Of a stretch of DNA of 64,000 nt, positions 53,965 through 64,000 are shown piece after piece. The position numbers were made by a program, and so were the translations under genes. The stretch is from positions 23,097,001-23,161,000 of the forward strand of contig CM072803.1 of NCBI GenBank assembly GCA_037013495.1. The letters run 5' to 3'. Numbering within the stretch: position 1 is the first letter of the stretch; each line of letters opens with the position of its first letter. The stretch comes from Hippophae tibetana. Its lineage: Eukaryota; Streptophyta; Magnoliopsida; Rosales; Elaeagnaceae. The notes beneath the pieces were generated by a model. That model saw nothing but the letters and a program-made list of their open reading frames with translations, was not told the DNA's origin and ran no database searches.

Positions 53965-55720
53965 TATGTCACATTGATAATGGTCTTCATTGTATGGAGT
54001 AAAGCTTGATCCTCCATCTAGTACTGAGTAATTGTCTCTCATACAAATTCTTCAGCTTGTATCCCATTTTTAACTTGTAATTCTTGTTGCATTTATTTGA
54101 CAGAAAAAAAAGGATTAGCCACATGTCCAAGTCTTTTTGCTCTTCCTTTACGTCTGTGGAGTTGAAATCATTGCTAGGGTAACTTTTTATTTGCTTAATA
54201 TTATATTTTCAAATGAGAATACATCCATGTTAATTGTTGAAAATAATAAATATTTTTATTTTATTTTATGTTTTGGTGTCTATTAGAGTTAGGGTTTTAC
54301 TGGCACAAGGGTGTCTATAAACCAACCTGGATCGTACCAAACCATAAAATTGGATCGAATTGGGTTGGATCGAACGGTTTTACAAATCAAACGGTTTGAT
54401 CTGGTTTGTATTTATTAAAATGATTTTTCAAACGGTCTGGTCTGGTTTAAATCGGTTGAATTGGACCGGACCGGTTTAATAAATATATTAAAATTTTCAC
54501 ATTATTTTTCATTAAAGATATCCAAAAAATCGAACCAAATTGAAAACCGAATCGGATCAAACGGTTTTATAAATCAAACAATTCGGTTCGATTTATAATA
54601 ATTAAAATCATTTTAAATGGTCCAGTTCGATTAAATATTTTTTCTCAAAATTAGACATTATCAGACCGTTGGATACCCGTAGTTACAACTAATGCATTCT
54701 AATATCAACGAAGATCGTTGGATACCCGTAGTCACAACTAATGCACTCTAATATCAATGAAAACACAGTAGACTTTTTATGTTTTCCCGTTTTTAGTTCT
54801 TATTTTCTAACATAGTATCAATATTAAGTTCAAGGATTGGAACCTCTCAAACTAAAATATTTTTACTTTTTGGTTAAATGTTAAGTTTTTTACTTTTTTT
54901 TTTGTTTTGTATCCCATTTTACGATTGACTTTTCCAAAGATTTACAAAATTAGTAGTAGTATTCAATTTAATTGTAATTTTATGGATTTTTGTACCTTTC
55001 AAAAGACATAAACTTATATTTATTTTTATATTAACATCATCTATATGGTATGAAAATAGAAATTATTTTTTTTATTTTTAAAATAATTTTTAATAGCATG
55101 ATATAAATAATATAGATACATAAATAATAGTATTTCTCTTCTATCTAAAATTATAAACTTGTAAGTTTATCATAATATCAAGTCATAATCTGTTAATTTA
55201 TACCTAATGAGTCGTTGGTTAAAAAATAGATGTATCGTGTATTTTTGATATTTTAAAAATTAAATAAAAATAAAAATAAATATACAGATAATAATAATTT
55301 ATTTATAGACTCCTTAGTTAGACAGATGTTACAAATTTAAATATTATTTGAAGTGTTATTTGATTAATTGGAATGAAATATAATAGAATTAAAATTAATT
55401 CTTTTTGATTTTGTATTTTGTTGGCTTGAAAAATAAGAATGAAATAGAATCCATTCATAAAATAAAAGAAATGAGAATTCGTTATACACTTAAAGAATCA
55501 TGATTTCATTCCTATCTTAATTTTTTGTTCTAATTTTATCTCAATTTCAAATATAACCATAAATACTAATGATATTTTATCTAATAAAAAAATAATAATT
55601 AAATGATCCTATTTAAATTTTACTAATATAAGAATATTAATGTAATATATAATAAATTGTTTCAGATCAAAAGGAAAATGCTAAAAGCCCTCCCCCATTA
55701 TATTCGATTCAATTTTACCT
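53965..55720. other. NUP96 3' flank and intergenic DNA
   Basis: The NUP96 3' UTR likely ends near 54100. 54310-54630 is a patch rich in ACCGGTTT, CAAACGGTTT and GGTTTGGT words in both orientations, probably an old palindromic repeat. No gene is seen to 55720. Confidence 0.55.
54667..54764. repeat. 49-bp tandem duplication
   Basis: CGTTGGATACCCGTAGT with the following ACAACTAATGCA and CTCTAATATCAA text occurs at 54667 and again at 54716, with three or four differences. Confidence 0.92.
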
Positions 55721-56515
55721 AATTTCATTATCTACCTCTCTCATAAAACGCAGTCGTCTCAGACTCCAAAGAATCCTCCACTCTCGTATTTCGTTAAATT
55801 ACATTGCCGCCATTTACCAAGCCAACAATTTCACAGTCCATTCTCTCGCCGTCCCCAATCTCCGTCAATCCATTTCCCCTTTATCTATTCTGTAAGGTGG
55901 CTCTCTCAGTCTGTGACTGTTACCTTCAAAATGATTTCTTCGTCGTGCTCTGAATATAGGTTTGGTTTAGATTAAGGTTAGATTTTGATCACCGGCTTGC
56001 CGTTTTCCATATTCTGCTTGGGCTCTGCTCTTGTCGTGAAAGATTTTATTTGATGGTTTCAGTTTTGTTCTTTATGCTTAGATTTATCAACCTTGTAAGA
56101 TGTATGATACTTGATATTAGCTAGTTTAGTGATCCGGATGATGCTTTATTTATCTTTAAGTAATTCAAACGTGTTATTATGAACTTCTCAGTACATTTAA
56201 AGGTTTTTTTTTCTTTCTGGATTTTTTGAATGCTTAACACAATACTTTATGAATTTTTGATTGGAAGTTTGTTATTTTTATAATATTTCTAATTTCTCAA
56301 TAAAAAATTCTCCACGACTTTCTTTTAGTTTCATTTCTTCTGAAGGCTATTACGAATCCATGTGTTTCTAGTTTTGGTGTTATAAGTGTTATCACTTCTT
56401 AAATATAATGCTGTATAGTCATTTAATTTTGGTTGTGATCTTACTTTTACGTTATTAATACTGGCTGGCAGGTGGTATTGCTTTCATTTGGAAGCATAGT
56501 TTTATTAAGGCACAA
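55721..56515 (+). promoter_or_regulatory. L14 gene 5' leader and probable leader intron
   Basis: The stretch has a leader-like, pyrimidine-rich block (55780-55890) and a probable donor CTATTCTGTAAGG at 55885-55897. A probable acceptor, ACTGGCTGGCAG at 56461-56471, lies 47 bp before the start codon. Much of 55800-56270 aligns with the region upstream of NUP96. Confidence 0.6.
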
Positions 56516-56517
56516 TA

Positions 56518-58782
56518 ATGGCTGCAGGTTTCTCTTACAAACTCCCTAAGGGTATGTTTTGTTCTTACTAAAATAATGGAATATACTAGCCATGATGTTT
56601 TATGAATCATAGTTATGATATGGAACTATCTTGGGCAAATGCAATAAATGATTAACGCTCTTCATGCTCGCTTTCTAAAATAATTACCAAATGGCTACTC
56701 AAAACCACTTATAAGTATTTTATGTCAAACACCTAAATCTTTCTCTTGAAACCACTTTTTTAACAACACTATATTTTAAACCACTTCTAAGAGCTATCAC
56801 TCACTGACACCAAGTAGCTAAAAGAAATTAGCAACATGTGTTTCCACCTCTTTTCTGAATTATTGAGCTGCTACTCTTTTAGAGTTGACATTAGTGCTAT
56901 AATTCACTTGTGTCATAGTTCTGATAGGTTCCCAATTAGGTCATCTTCTTGCAGAAGAGTGTAGATAAGCTTGTTTTGTTGGTCTGATGTTGTGATAGAT
57001 AATAAATAATCACCGAGAAGTCAATTCTTTAACCCTTTTTCTTGTTTGTCGCTTTTTTGTGTGTATTTTTAAACGTATGTATTGGAATAATAATGAATTT
57101 TGATAGCATTTTAGTATTTTACCTTGTTACCATGATGTTAAGAATAGAAACTTCAGCTACTTTGCATGTCATCATAATTTCTCCTGTGACTCACTTCATA
57201 TTGTTCCATCTGTTGGGAAATAAAACTAGTGGGCCGTTCACTACTGGGAAGCCTTGGCAACAACTTTTCCAACTTACTAAGCACATCTCACGAAGTGGCA
57301 TGCAACAATTTCGTGTCCCAGGTTAGCACACTTGTATAGAGTGTGGATTCATAATTATTGATGTGATTTCATTAAGGATTTTGATTTTAGGTTGATGTGA
57401 TGTTTGGGTTCAATATAAGCAATGTTTGTGTTCAACTTTGAATATTTCTTTTCTCTTTTGCTGTTAGCTAAAGTTTCTGATCATATTCTTATGGCTTGCT
57501 TTTCATACAATTTTTTTATTTAAATGGTGGTGACAAAGATCTGATTGTTTTATGTTGTTGAAGTCTAAATTACTAATATTTTAATTTCGCAAATAGTAAA
57601 AATGGGTCTCTATAGGGGCTAAAGTGCCAAGGTTCTGTTTTCTTGTTGACATTCGGTAGAACCAACATCTGTTCAGTTCCTAATTATTGTTGGTATCTTG
57701 GCATGATTATCTTGCTAGGGATTCTTGCATTTTAGTTCTTTACTCTGCTCTATATGGTTCATTGACATATGCTTTCATACTGAATATTTAGGTAAAACAT
57801 AAGTTTACAAGGTGCATTATTTATTTGTGCGTGGGCATAATGCATCACCTATGCTATTGCACAAACTAAGACTTGTATTGGCGAATTCACTTTGATAGTT
57901 AAGAGGAGGATGTTCATTCTAATATTTGATAATGAATTCAAGTACTATGATGTGTATAAGGGAATTATCTGAAAGGCTAAAGTACCAATTTACTCCTTCC
58001 CTTTCACTTTCGACTGATTTAGCTCTAAATATTTGAGTTCGATTAATTTATTTCATCATCGTTACACCTTTGACAAATTGAGTCCAAAATCATGTAATTT
58101 TTTTACAAATACAGTCTATAACCGTTTCAAAATTTGAACTACTCTTGATCAATCTGGTCCTAACTCCTAACAGATTGGTCTAAAATTGAAACATGAAAGG
58201 CCTGAATTGGTCCAACTAAAACGGTTGGGACTAAATTGGTTGGAATTTACCAAAGTAAATTGGTCAAATTAAAAGGTTTACTCAACTAGTTGGAAGTAAA
58301 AAGGTGAAGACCAAATTGGTACTTCAGCCTCCCCCCCCTCCCCAAAAAAAAAAAACATGATTTTCTCACTGGATATGGCTTTTATCTTCTTCCCTTTGTA
58401 TGTTCAGCAACAGAGGACATTTATTCAGATGAGAACTGTTCTGAAAGTTGTGGACAACTCTGGGGCAAAGAAGGTGATGTGCATACAAGCATTGAAGGGA
58501 AAGAAAGGAGCGAGGTTGGGGGACACAATAATTGCGTCAGTGAAGGAGGCCTACCCTAATGGAAAAGTGAAGAAAGGAAAGGTTGTGTATGGTGTAGTTG
58601 CTCGAGCTGCAATGCAAAAAGGCCGGTGTGATGGTAGTGAGGTTAAGTTTGATGACAATGCTGTGGTGCTTGTTGACAAGCAAGGCCAACCAATTGGGAC
58701 TAGAGTGTTTGGCCCTGTCCCTCATGAGTTAAGAAAGAAAAAGCATGTTAAAATTCTTAGTTTAGCTGGGCATATTGCTTAA
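56518..58782 (+). CDS. HLL/HLP: Mitochondrial ribosomal protein L14 (HUELLENLOS family), three exons
   Basis: This protein is uL14 of the mitochondrial large ribosomal subunit; in Arabidopsis HUELLENLOS and its paralogue are needed for normal ovule growth. Exons 56518-56551, 57230-57321 and 58408-58782 join by GT-AG sites with matching phases (1, then 0) into 166 residues. Residues 1 to about 45 ([11 protein letters not shown], then [18 protein letters not shown]) have few acidic residues and fit a mitochondrial targeting sequence. Exon 3 gives the whole uL14 core: [80 protein letters not shown]. The frame of exon 2 was chosen by homology; the longer open frame there is a different one. The gene is intact. 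Plastid L14 is normally plastid-encoded, so this nuclear copy with a presequence is the mitochondrial type. Confidence 0.95.
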
Positions 58783-60850
58783 ATTTCAAGGAGGTTTTGA
58801 CTTTAGATGATAATTCCTTTCTACTTATTTCCTTGATTTGATTATCAAAATTCCTGTTACATATAGTTAATGTGCAAGTGATCTTGATGAACTTGTTTCA
58901 AATCAAGTTTTCCCCCTATAATTTTGTTGTTGATGAACTTATTGTTTTCTTCAATAAATAGTGCTTAAATTTTTAAAATTATTTTTCATAAAGATTTCCA
59001 AATATCTTTAAAATTGTTTTGATTTATTTGGAAGCATTAAAGAAGAAGCCGTCTCAAATGGAGTTTTATACCTATTTTGCAGTTTTGTCTCCAAAATCTA
59101 CTACTTTTTTATGAATTAAGTTAAATATAGGCCTCCCTTTAAGATGTTGATACCTCTTCTGCGGTTCTCTCCGGAATCTACTCCATATTTTTTAATCAAA
59201 TTAAATATACGCCTTTCAGATGTGAATTTCTTTATTGTTGTGTATTGTTCTTAGCTTAGCTATGTAGTTCTCCAACATGTAAGTGCTTGTATCCTTTTCT
59301 CAAATACGTAGAAATTTTACTGTAGGGATGTGGTTTATTCAGCTTTGAATTATATTTTGCACAGATGATGACACTAGTTCGGGAATATTTGATTTTGGTC
59401 CCAAAAAAAAAATGTTTGTTAAATATTTCGAAAAAATTCACATGTCACTTGGCATAATTTTTTTTAAAAAACGAGTAGCTTCTCAATTTTTAGCTACTTT
59501 TTCATGTAATACATTATAATTAATGTGTGTGTATATATATATATATATATATGTATGTATCTATATGTGTTTAAATTTATCTTTTATAAATTTCATATAT
59601 GAAAATTTTATATCCTATTTGGTCTAGTTAAGTGATCAAATGCGACATGTAGTTAAGTTAATACTCATTACTCATAATTGATAAAAAATAAATAATAGAA
59701 AGTAAAAAAATACTAACAAAATTAAATAATAAGAATACAAAGTATTAGCAAACCACGAGGAAGAAGGAATGAAAAGCCATATTATTTGTTTCACTATATC
59801 TATAATTTTCGATAAGTAAATAATTACCTTGGTGGTTTGATAAATAACCAATGAAACAGAAATATAAAAATTGAAACTAAGAGATTGAGGAAAAAAATAC
59901 TCGCATTGGAAAATTGAGTTTGCATTTACATATTACTGGACACTATTGTGTTTTTAGAAATATTAGAGTATTCTTCTTAGGCAAAAATTTAAATTTCTTT
60001 AGAATTGGTAATTTTTTTTTTTTTTTGGAAATAACAATTATTGTAAAACATTTCTTTATTTTATTTTAAATAAATATATTTTTTTAGTAAACAAAGACAA
60101 TAACACTGTTTAACAGGTATCTTGACATATGATTTACCCTTCCCTGCTTATTTTATTTTTTTCTGTCTTTATTTCTTCAAAGAGTTAACATACACTAATT
60201 TGTACCGTCTGTGATTTGTGTTGTCAAAGGAGAAGCAGAAGAGTGTAGACATAGAGAGCATCTGTGTATTATTAAATATTATTTTAGGATCTGAATTTTG
60301 TGCTCAGGTTGACTCATTTGTTTAGTATTTAAAGGTGAATTGTATCATTTATACGTTTGTTTAGACAAATGATTGTTTGTTTATACATGCTTGTAAGTTC
60401 CCTCCTCTACCCCAAAAAAGAGAACTAATAAATAACTGCTACTTAGATTTATGATGCTTTTGGAGGTCACAGTCGATACAACCACAAAGTTTCTCGTATC
60501 TCTTATCACTGTGGGCTGATTAGGAAGTATTTGCTAAGCTTCTGTATGATGTTTGCTATGCTTTATGGTACCATCTTTAGTGAATTATATCCTTGTAATG
60601 GGCTGGGCAGCTGGAAATTTTTTGGTAAGTTAGGGTTTCCTTTTATGAAGAGGTGGTGTTGATTCTTCTTATAGAAGTTGAAAAACCTACAAAATGCCGA
60701 CTTTTCATACAACTTTTTTTTTTCCTGACGATACTTTTCCTACCTTTGAACCATTTAATGACCGTACACAAAGAACAATAATAAATATACCGGAAAGAAG
60801 GAAATAAAACTTGTGTCATTAAATTTTTTCATGCTAATTCTTTCTCAATG
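58783..60850. other. L14 3' flank and intergenic DNA
   Basis: The L14 3' UTR probably ends around 58950-59000 (CAATAAATA near 58957 may act as a poly(A) signal). A diverged tandem duplication lies near 59060-59220 (CTACTAC/CCATATTTTTTAAT followed by TTAAATATAGGCCT or TTAAATATACGCCT). A TA-rich microsatellite is at 59525-59566. No convincing gene is seen. Confidence 0.5.
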
Positions 60851-60853
60851 CAG

Positions 60854-61286
60854 ACTCAGAGTGACTACGAAGTCATAAACAAGGACCAGATGATGGGATT
60901 TTTCTTGTTTTGCAAAGAGGTAATCTCTGAATTCTCTTGACGTGATGAACTTCTCGTTTTTGTTTGGTCAGGGGCTCTAAGTATGACTGAACTTGTCATT
61001 ACAAATTCAGCTATGCACCTTCTTCATGACATGATTCATAACTAACCTATTTTCTCTAGGTGTAGGGTGGCAATTTGACGACACACAACATGAATTATTA
61101 AGATTAGTCATACTTTTTAAGAAAAGTAGTTTATAATACATCTCCCATCCCCACGCACAATCATTTTTACGAATAATTTTATGACATATATCTAAATGAC
61201 TCTTAAAATCACTTCTAACTAAGTTATTTATATGAGAACACATCCAAACGTAATCTCATTTCTATCAACATCTGCAGGTTAACTGA
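60854..61286 (+). other. Possible small exons of an unrecognised gene
   Basis: A 66-bp open segment at 60854-60919 is framed by CTCAATGCAG and GAGGTAATCTC, good splice signals, and reads TQSDYEVINKDQMMGFFLFC followed by KE. A further acceptor ATCTGCAG at 61277 would join it in frame to GTTAAC and a stop. The composition looks coding rather than random. I could not find the upstream exons or name the family. It may equally be a gene relic or chance. Confidence 0.25.
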
Positions 61287-63557
61287 ACTCCACTCAGCTG
61301 AAGACCTCTGGATCCCCATTTTTTTCTCTCGCCAATCCCCCATCATCTCTTTAACTATTTCATTTTATTTTGGTTCAAATTCAACTTTTTATTCGCTGAT
61401 ATCCTTGGAAGAAAACATACATGTTTTTGGAGATGTTATTGAATGTTCGTGAGTAATACTCAACCGATTAGATTATTTATTTATTTGTTTGATGTTTTGC
61501 ATGTAAATAATACTTTTCAAAAACAAACATTTCATTGATCTGGTGTACACGTCAGAACAAATTGTGTCAAGTTTACTGCTTTAGAATATCTATGCCCCAT
61601 GCATCGGGTGAATACAAAAATTATACTGCATATGAACTCACTCAAGCAGCCGTAGGCATGGCCGTGGTATCTTCTTATACTAATTCGTGTCCATTCTTAT
61701 AACCAGTTAATTTTGGCTTTTGGGTACACTGTTTACATCACCTATTATGAGGTGATAGTTTATAGTTAAATGTAATTTTGTGGGTGAAATCGTGTGGACA
61801 GATGACATTAGAATCAATGTATAGGGCTTTTTAATTATTTTTTATTCTATATTTGATCTTTTAAAGGTAAAAAAATATTGATCCTCCTTTGAAATAAAGG
61901 ACATATAATTATGGCATAAGCCAAAAATAGGACCGGGCATAATCATGAAAAGTTTCAAAGGATCATAAATGTTTTAGGGTGAGGTGTTATATTTATTTTA
62001 AAAATAATATTTTAATTTTATTATTACGAAATATTATGAAAAAATGATTGAATAAGTATAAATAATTATTTTTATATTTTTTTATTCCTTTACATTTTGT
62101 TAAAATAATATTTATCTAATGTAATTTAAAAAATCAAAAATAAAAATAAAAAAAATTTACTTTGTCCGTTCCAACTTTTAAAAATAATAAAATTAAATTA
62201 TTACAAAAAATAAATATAAAATTTAAGTGTTATTTTTGTAATAAATATAAAATATTAATAGTATTTATCTCATTTTTTTAATATATTTGAAAGAGGCTTC
62301 CACGCAGACTTATTTTTTTTGTGATAAATTCGTACAAATGATTATTGTTATAAAATATTTAATATAATTATAAGTGATAATTTTTGTTAGATATAATTGT
62401 GTGTATCATAATTTACTTTACTATCATGAAACACAATAATGATTTATGAAATTAGGTATACTTCCGGTATAATTCTGTCAAAAAAAAAACATTTGCTTTG
62501 TCCACACTATATATATTGACGATCATCAGACTTGACCTCTCACCCTCACTGCATTTGTCTTTTAGTTTTAACTTTTCACCTCCCCTCATTATATTACTTA
62601 CTTTATTAAAAGAAGAAACAAATAATGACTTCTTCTTTTTCATTTTTTAATTGAGTTTCTTATCAAAAATTATATAAGTGACACGACAAAGTTGACAGAA
62701 AGAGTACAAATTTAAGTTCTGTTTTGAGTGATGATATGGGATTAGATACACAGGTACTGAATGATGATATTTTTATCATGTTCTGCGTGCAAGAAGGCAT
62801 GGGAGTATAAAAAATATATTGCAAAGTGAGTGAAATTATATAGTAAATGATCTTACCTGCTGAGGTTTTTTTTTTAACAAAAAAATAAATCAACAAAAGG
62901 CAAGGGATAGATCGTTGTGTTATGATTGTCATCAAGCTTAGATGCTATACGACGATTGGGTTTCTCTTAGATAATGATGTCAAATCCTAGTTTGACATGT
63001 TTTCAAATTTTACTTAAAATATTTTAATAAATATTAAAATAGATTATGATCAACAAGTGATCCAAGTTTTTTTTTTATCTTTTATTTTAATGCTATAGTA
63101 TTGATAGCTTAGCATCCCCTCTATCTTAAATATTTTCTTAATCTTATATTGCATCATTTAAAATATTACCCTAATATAGAGTACTTAAAAATTTGGTGAC
63201 ATTTTAAATCACATATCATAATCTTATTAATAACACAAATTAATACAAATTTTTAAGATAAAAGATATCAAGCCAATAAACGTATTAGTTTTTTTTTCTT
63301 TAGCAGATACACAATCAGTTGGCCCCAAAACAATAAAAGAAAAGGACAGTTGTTTTTTTTTCTTCAATACAATACAATATAGATACAATATAAACTCACA
63401 TAACAGCTTCATGCCATTGAATCACAATTCATCGGCAAAAAGATGGTTGGTTGCAACTTGTAAATATAAAAAATCAAATTTTGACTTTCTTTGAATAATC
63501 TTTTATTTCTACTTGAGAAAATGGCAGACATTGCTTCTTCAAGTTAAATTAAAGACA
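61287..63557. other. AT-rich intergenic DNA
   Basis: No gene recognised. 61980-62400 is extremely AT-rich. Confidence 0.5.
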
Positions 63558-63808
63558 TCAAGATGATGAAGAAGCAACAATCAAAGGGGAAGATGGAGGA
63601 AGAGGTCTTCTAGTTCTGCTTCTACCTCTGCGCATAGAAGGGGATGATGGTGAAGAAGGAGGAGGAGGATTATTGGAATTGGTCGGTGCATTTGGAACTT
63701 GGGTTCTCACCGACTTCTTATCACCTTCACAAGTTTTATCATCAATTCTATGATGTCTCACTTTTGTTGAATTTAAAGTAACAGGTAGTACACAATTGCA
63801 TAGAAATC
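63558..63808 (-). CDS. Terminal exon of an unrecognised proline/serine/arginine-rich protein
   Basis: On the minus strand an acceptor TTACTTTGCAG at about 63809-63819 opens into a frame that begins FLCNCVLPVTLNSTKVRHHR. It continues through NNPPPPSSPSSPSMRRGRSR and PLPPSSPL and ends in a serine run and stop at 63558. The pattern is a short conserved-looking start followed by a low-complexity basic, proline/serine-rich tail, which would be disordered. Upstream exons would lie to the right, past the CACTA sequence and outside the window. I do not recognise the family; a simple-sequence chance frame is a possible alternative. Confidence 0.4.
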
Positions 63809-63926
63809 CTGCAAAGTAAACAAACTAGTGGTTTATCAGAACAAATTGTTTTCTATATGGAAGCAAAATCAAAACAATAACCCAATGGAATTAAAGCATG
63901 AATGCAGATAGATAGAACAATGCTCA

Positions 63927-64000
63927 CACTACTACAAAACAACAGGGTATAAATCTGAAATTAGAGACAGTTTAACATCAAAACCGACTCAAATCTATAT
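63927..64000 (+). mobile_element. Start of a third CACTA element, cut by the window edge
   Basis: CACTACTACAAAACAACAGGG at the left border matches the CACTA terminus of the other two elements over the first 14 or so bases. It is followed by AAACCGACTC subterminal words. The inner sequence differs from the copies at 11075 and 34529, so it is a related but distinct family member. It would lie in an intron or upstream of the minus-strand exon at 63558-63808. Confidence 0.8.

Noticed and set aside
54310..54630. ACCGGTTT/CAAACGGTTT-rich patch as a regulatory element cluster
   Set aside because: The words occur in both orientations with irregular spacing, as in common degenerate palindromic repeats; nothing ties them to a nearby gene.
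57042..57326. 94-codon plus-strand frame as a separate gene
   Set aside because: It covers exon 2 of the L14 gene in the wrong frame. The frame reading [16 protein letters not shown] is the one that joins in phase and matches L14 presequences.

Overview
This is a 64-kb stretch of nuclear DNA from a flowering plant, almost certainly a eudicot. The evidence is AT-rich intergenic DNA, GT-AG introns, a plastid-type leucine-biosynthesis enzyme with a transit peptide, a plant-type NUP96, and a dense load of Ty1/Copia, Ty3/Gypsy, TRIM and CACTA elements. I cannot name the species from the sequence alone.

Layout. 1-6.2 kb is a decayed Copia element split in two by about 2 kb of non-coding repeat. 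6.8-10.0 kb (minus) is a shortened member of the plant At2g12400/At2g25270-like multi-pass membrane protein family; it has a TRIM inside one exon and a 71-bp tandem duplication over another exon. 10.4-16.6 kb is a minus-strand Tnt1-type Copia whose 3' LTR holds a complete non-autonomous CACTA element. 16.7-21.7 kb is an older plus-strand Tnt1-type Copia. 22.6-27.6 kb is an intact 11-exon 3-isopropylmalate dehydrogenase gene with a TRIM-like element in intron 9. 29.8-31.0 kb is a tandem pair of small cysteine-rich secreted-peptide genes, one intact and one frameshifted. 32.8-40.8 kb is an Elongin-A gene split by a 5.9-kb Copia (33,212-39,066), which itself carries a truncated CACTA element. 40.9-46.2 kb is another minus-strand Copia inserted just after the Elongin-A stop codon, next to a Gypsy remnant (46.2-47.2 kb). 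49.0-54.0 kb is an intact five-exon NUP96 gene. 56.5-58.8 kb is a three-exon mitochondrial ribosomal protein L14 (HUELLENLOS family) gene. The rest is largely non-coding, except a terminal exon of an unrecognised minus-strand gene at 63.6-63.8 kb and the start of a third CACTA element at the right edge.

The host genes are unrelated housekeeping functions: leucine synthesis, transcription elongation or ubiquitin ligase, nuclear pore, mitochondrial translation. They do not form a cluster. The most informative signals are structural: (i) the 5' leader and upstream DNA of NUP96 and of the L14 gene are homologous, so a leader-type segment was duplicated between two unrelated genes; (ii) a Copia sits exactly at the 5' splice site of Elongin-A exon 2, with a perfect GTTGG target duplication that preserves the splice donor; (iii) the membrane-protein gene is broken by a TRIM and a partial exon duplication; (iv) two CACTA copies differ by a 256-bp deletion bounded by 5-bp microhomology. 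I found no sign of a new defence or biosynthetic system. All exon boundaries were read by eye from splice signals, reading frame and remembered family sequence; no search was run.
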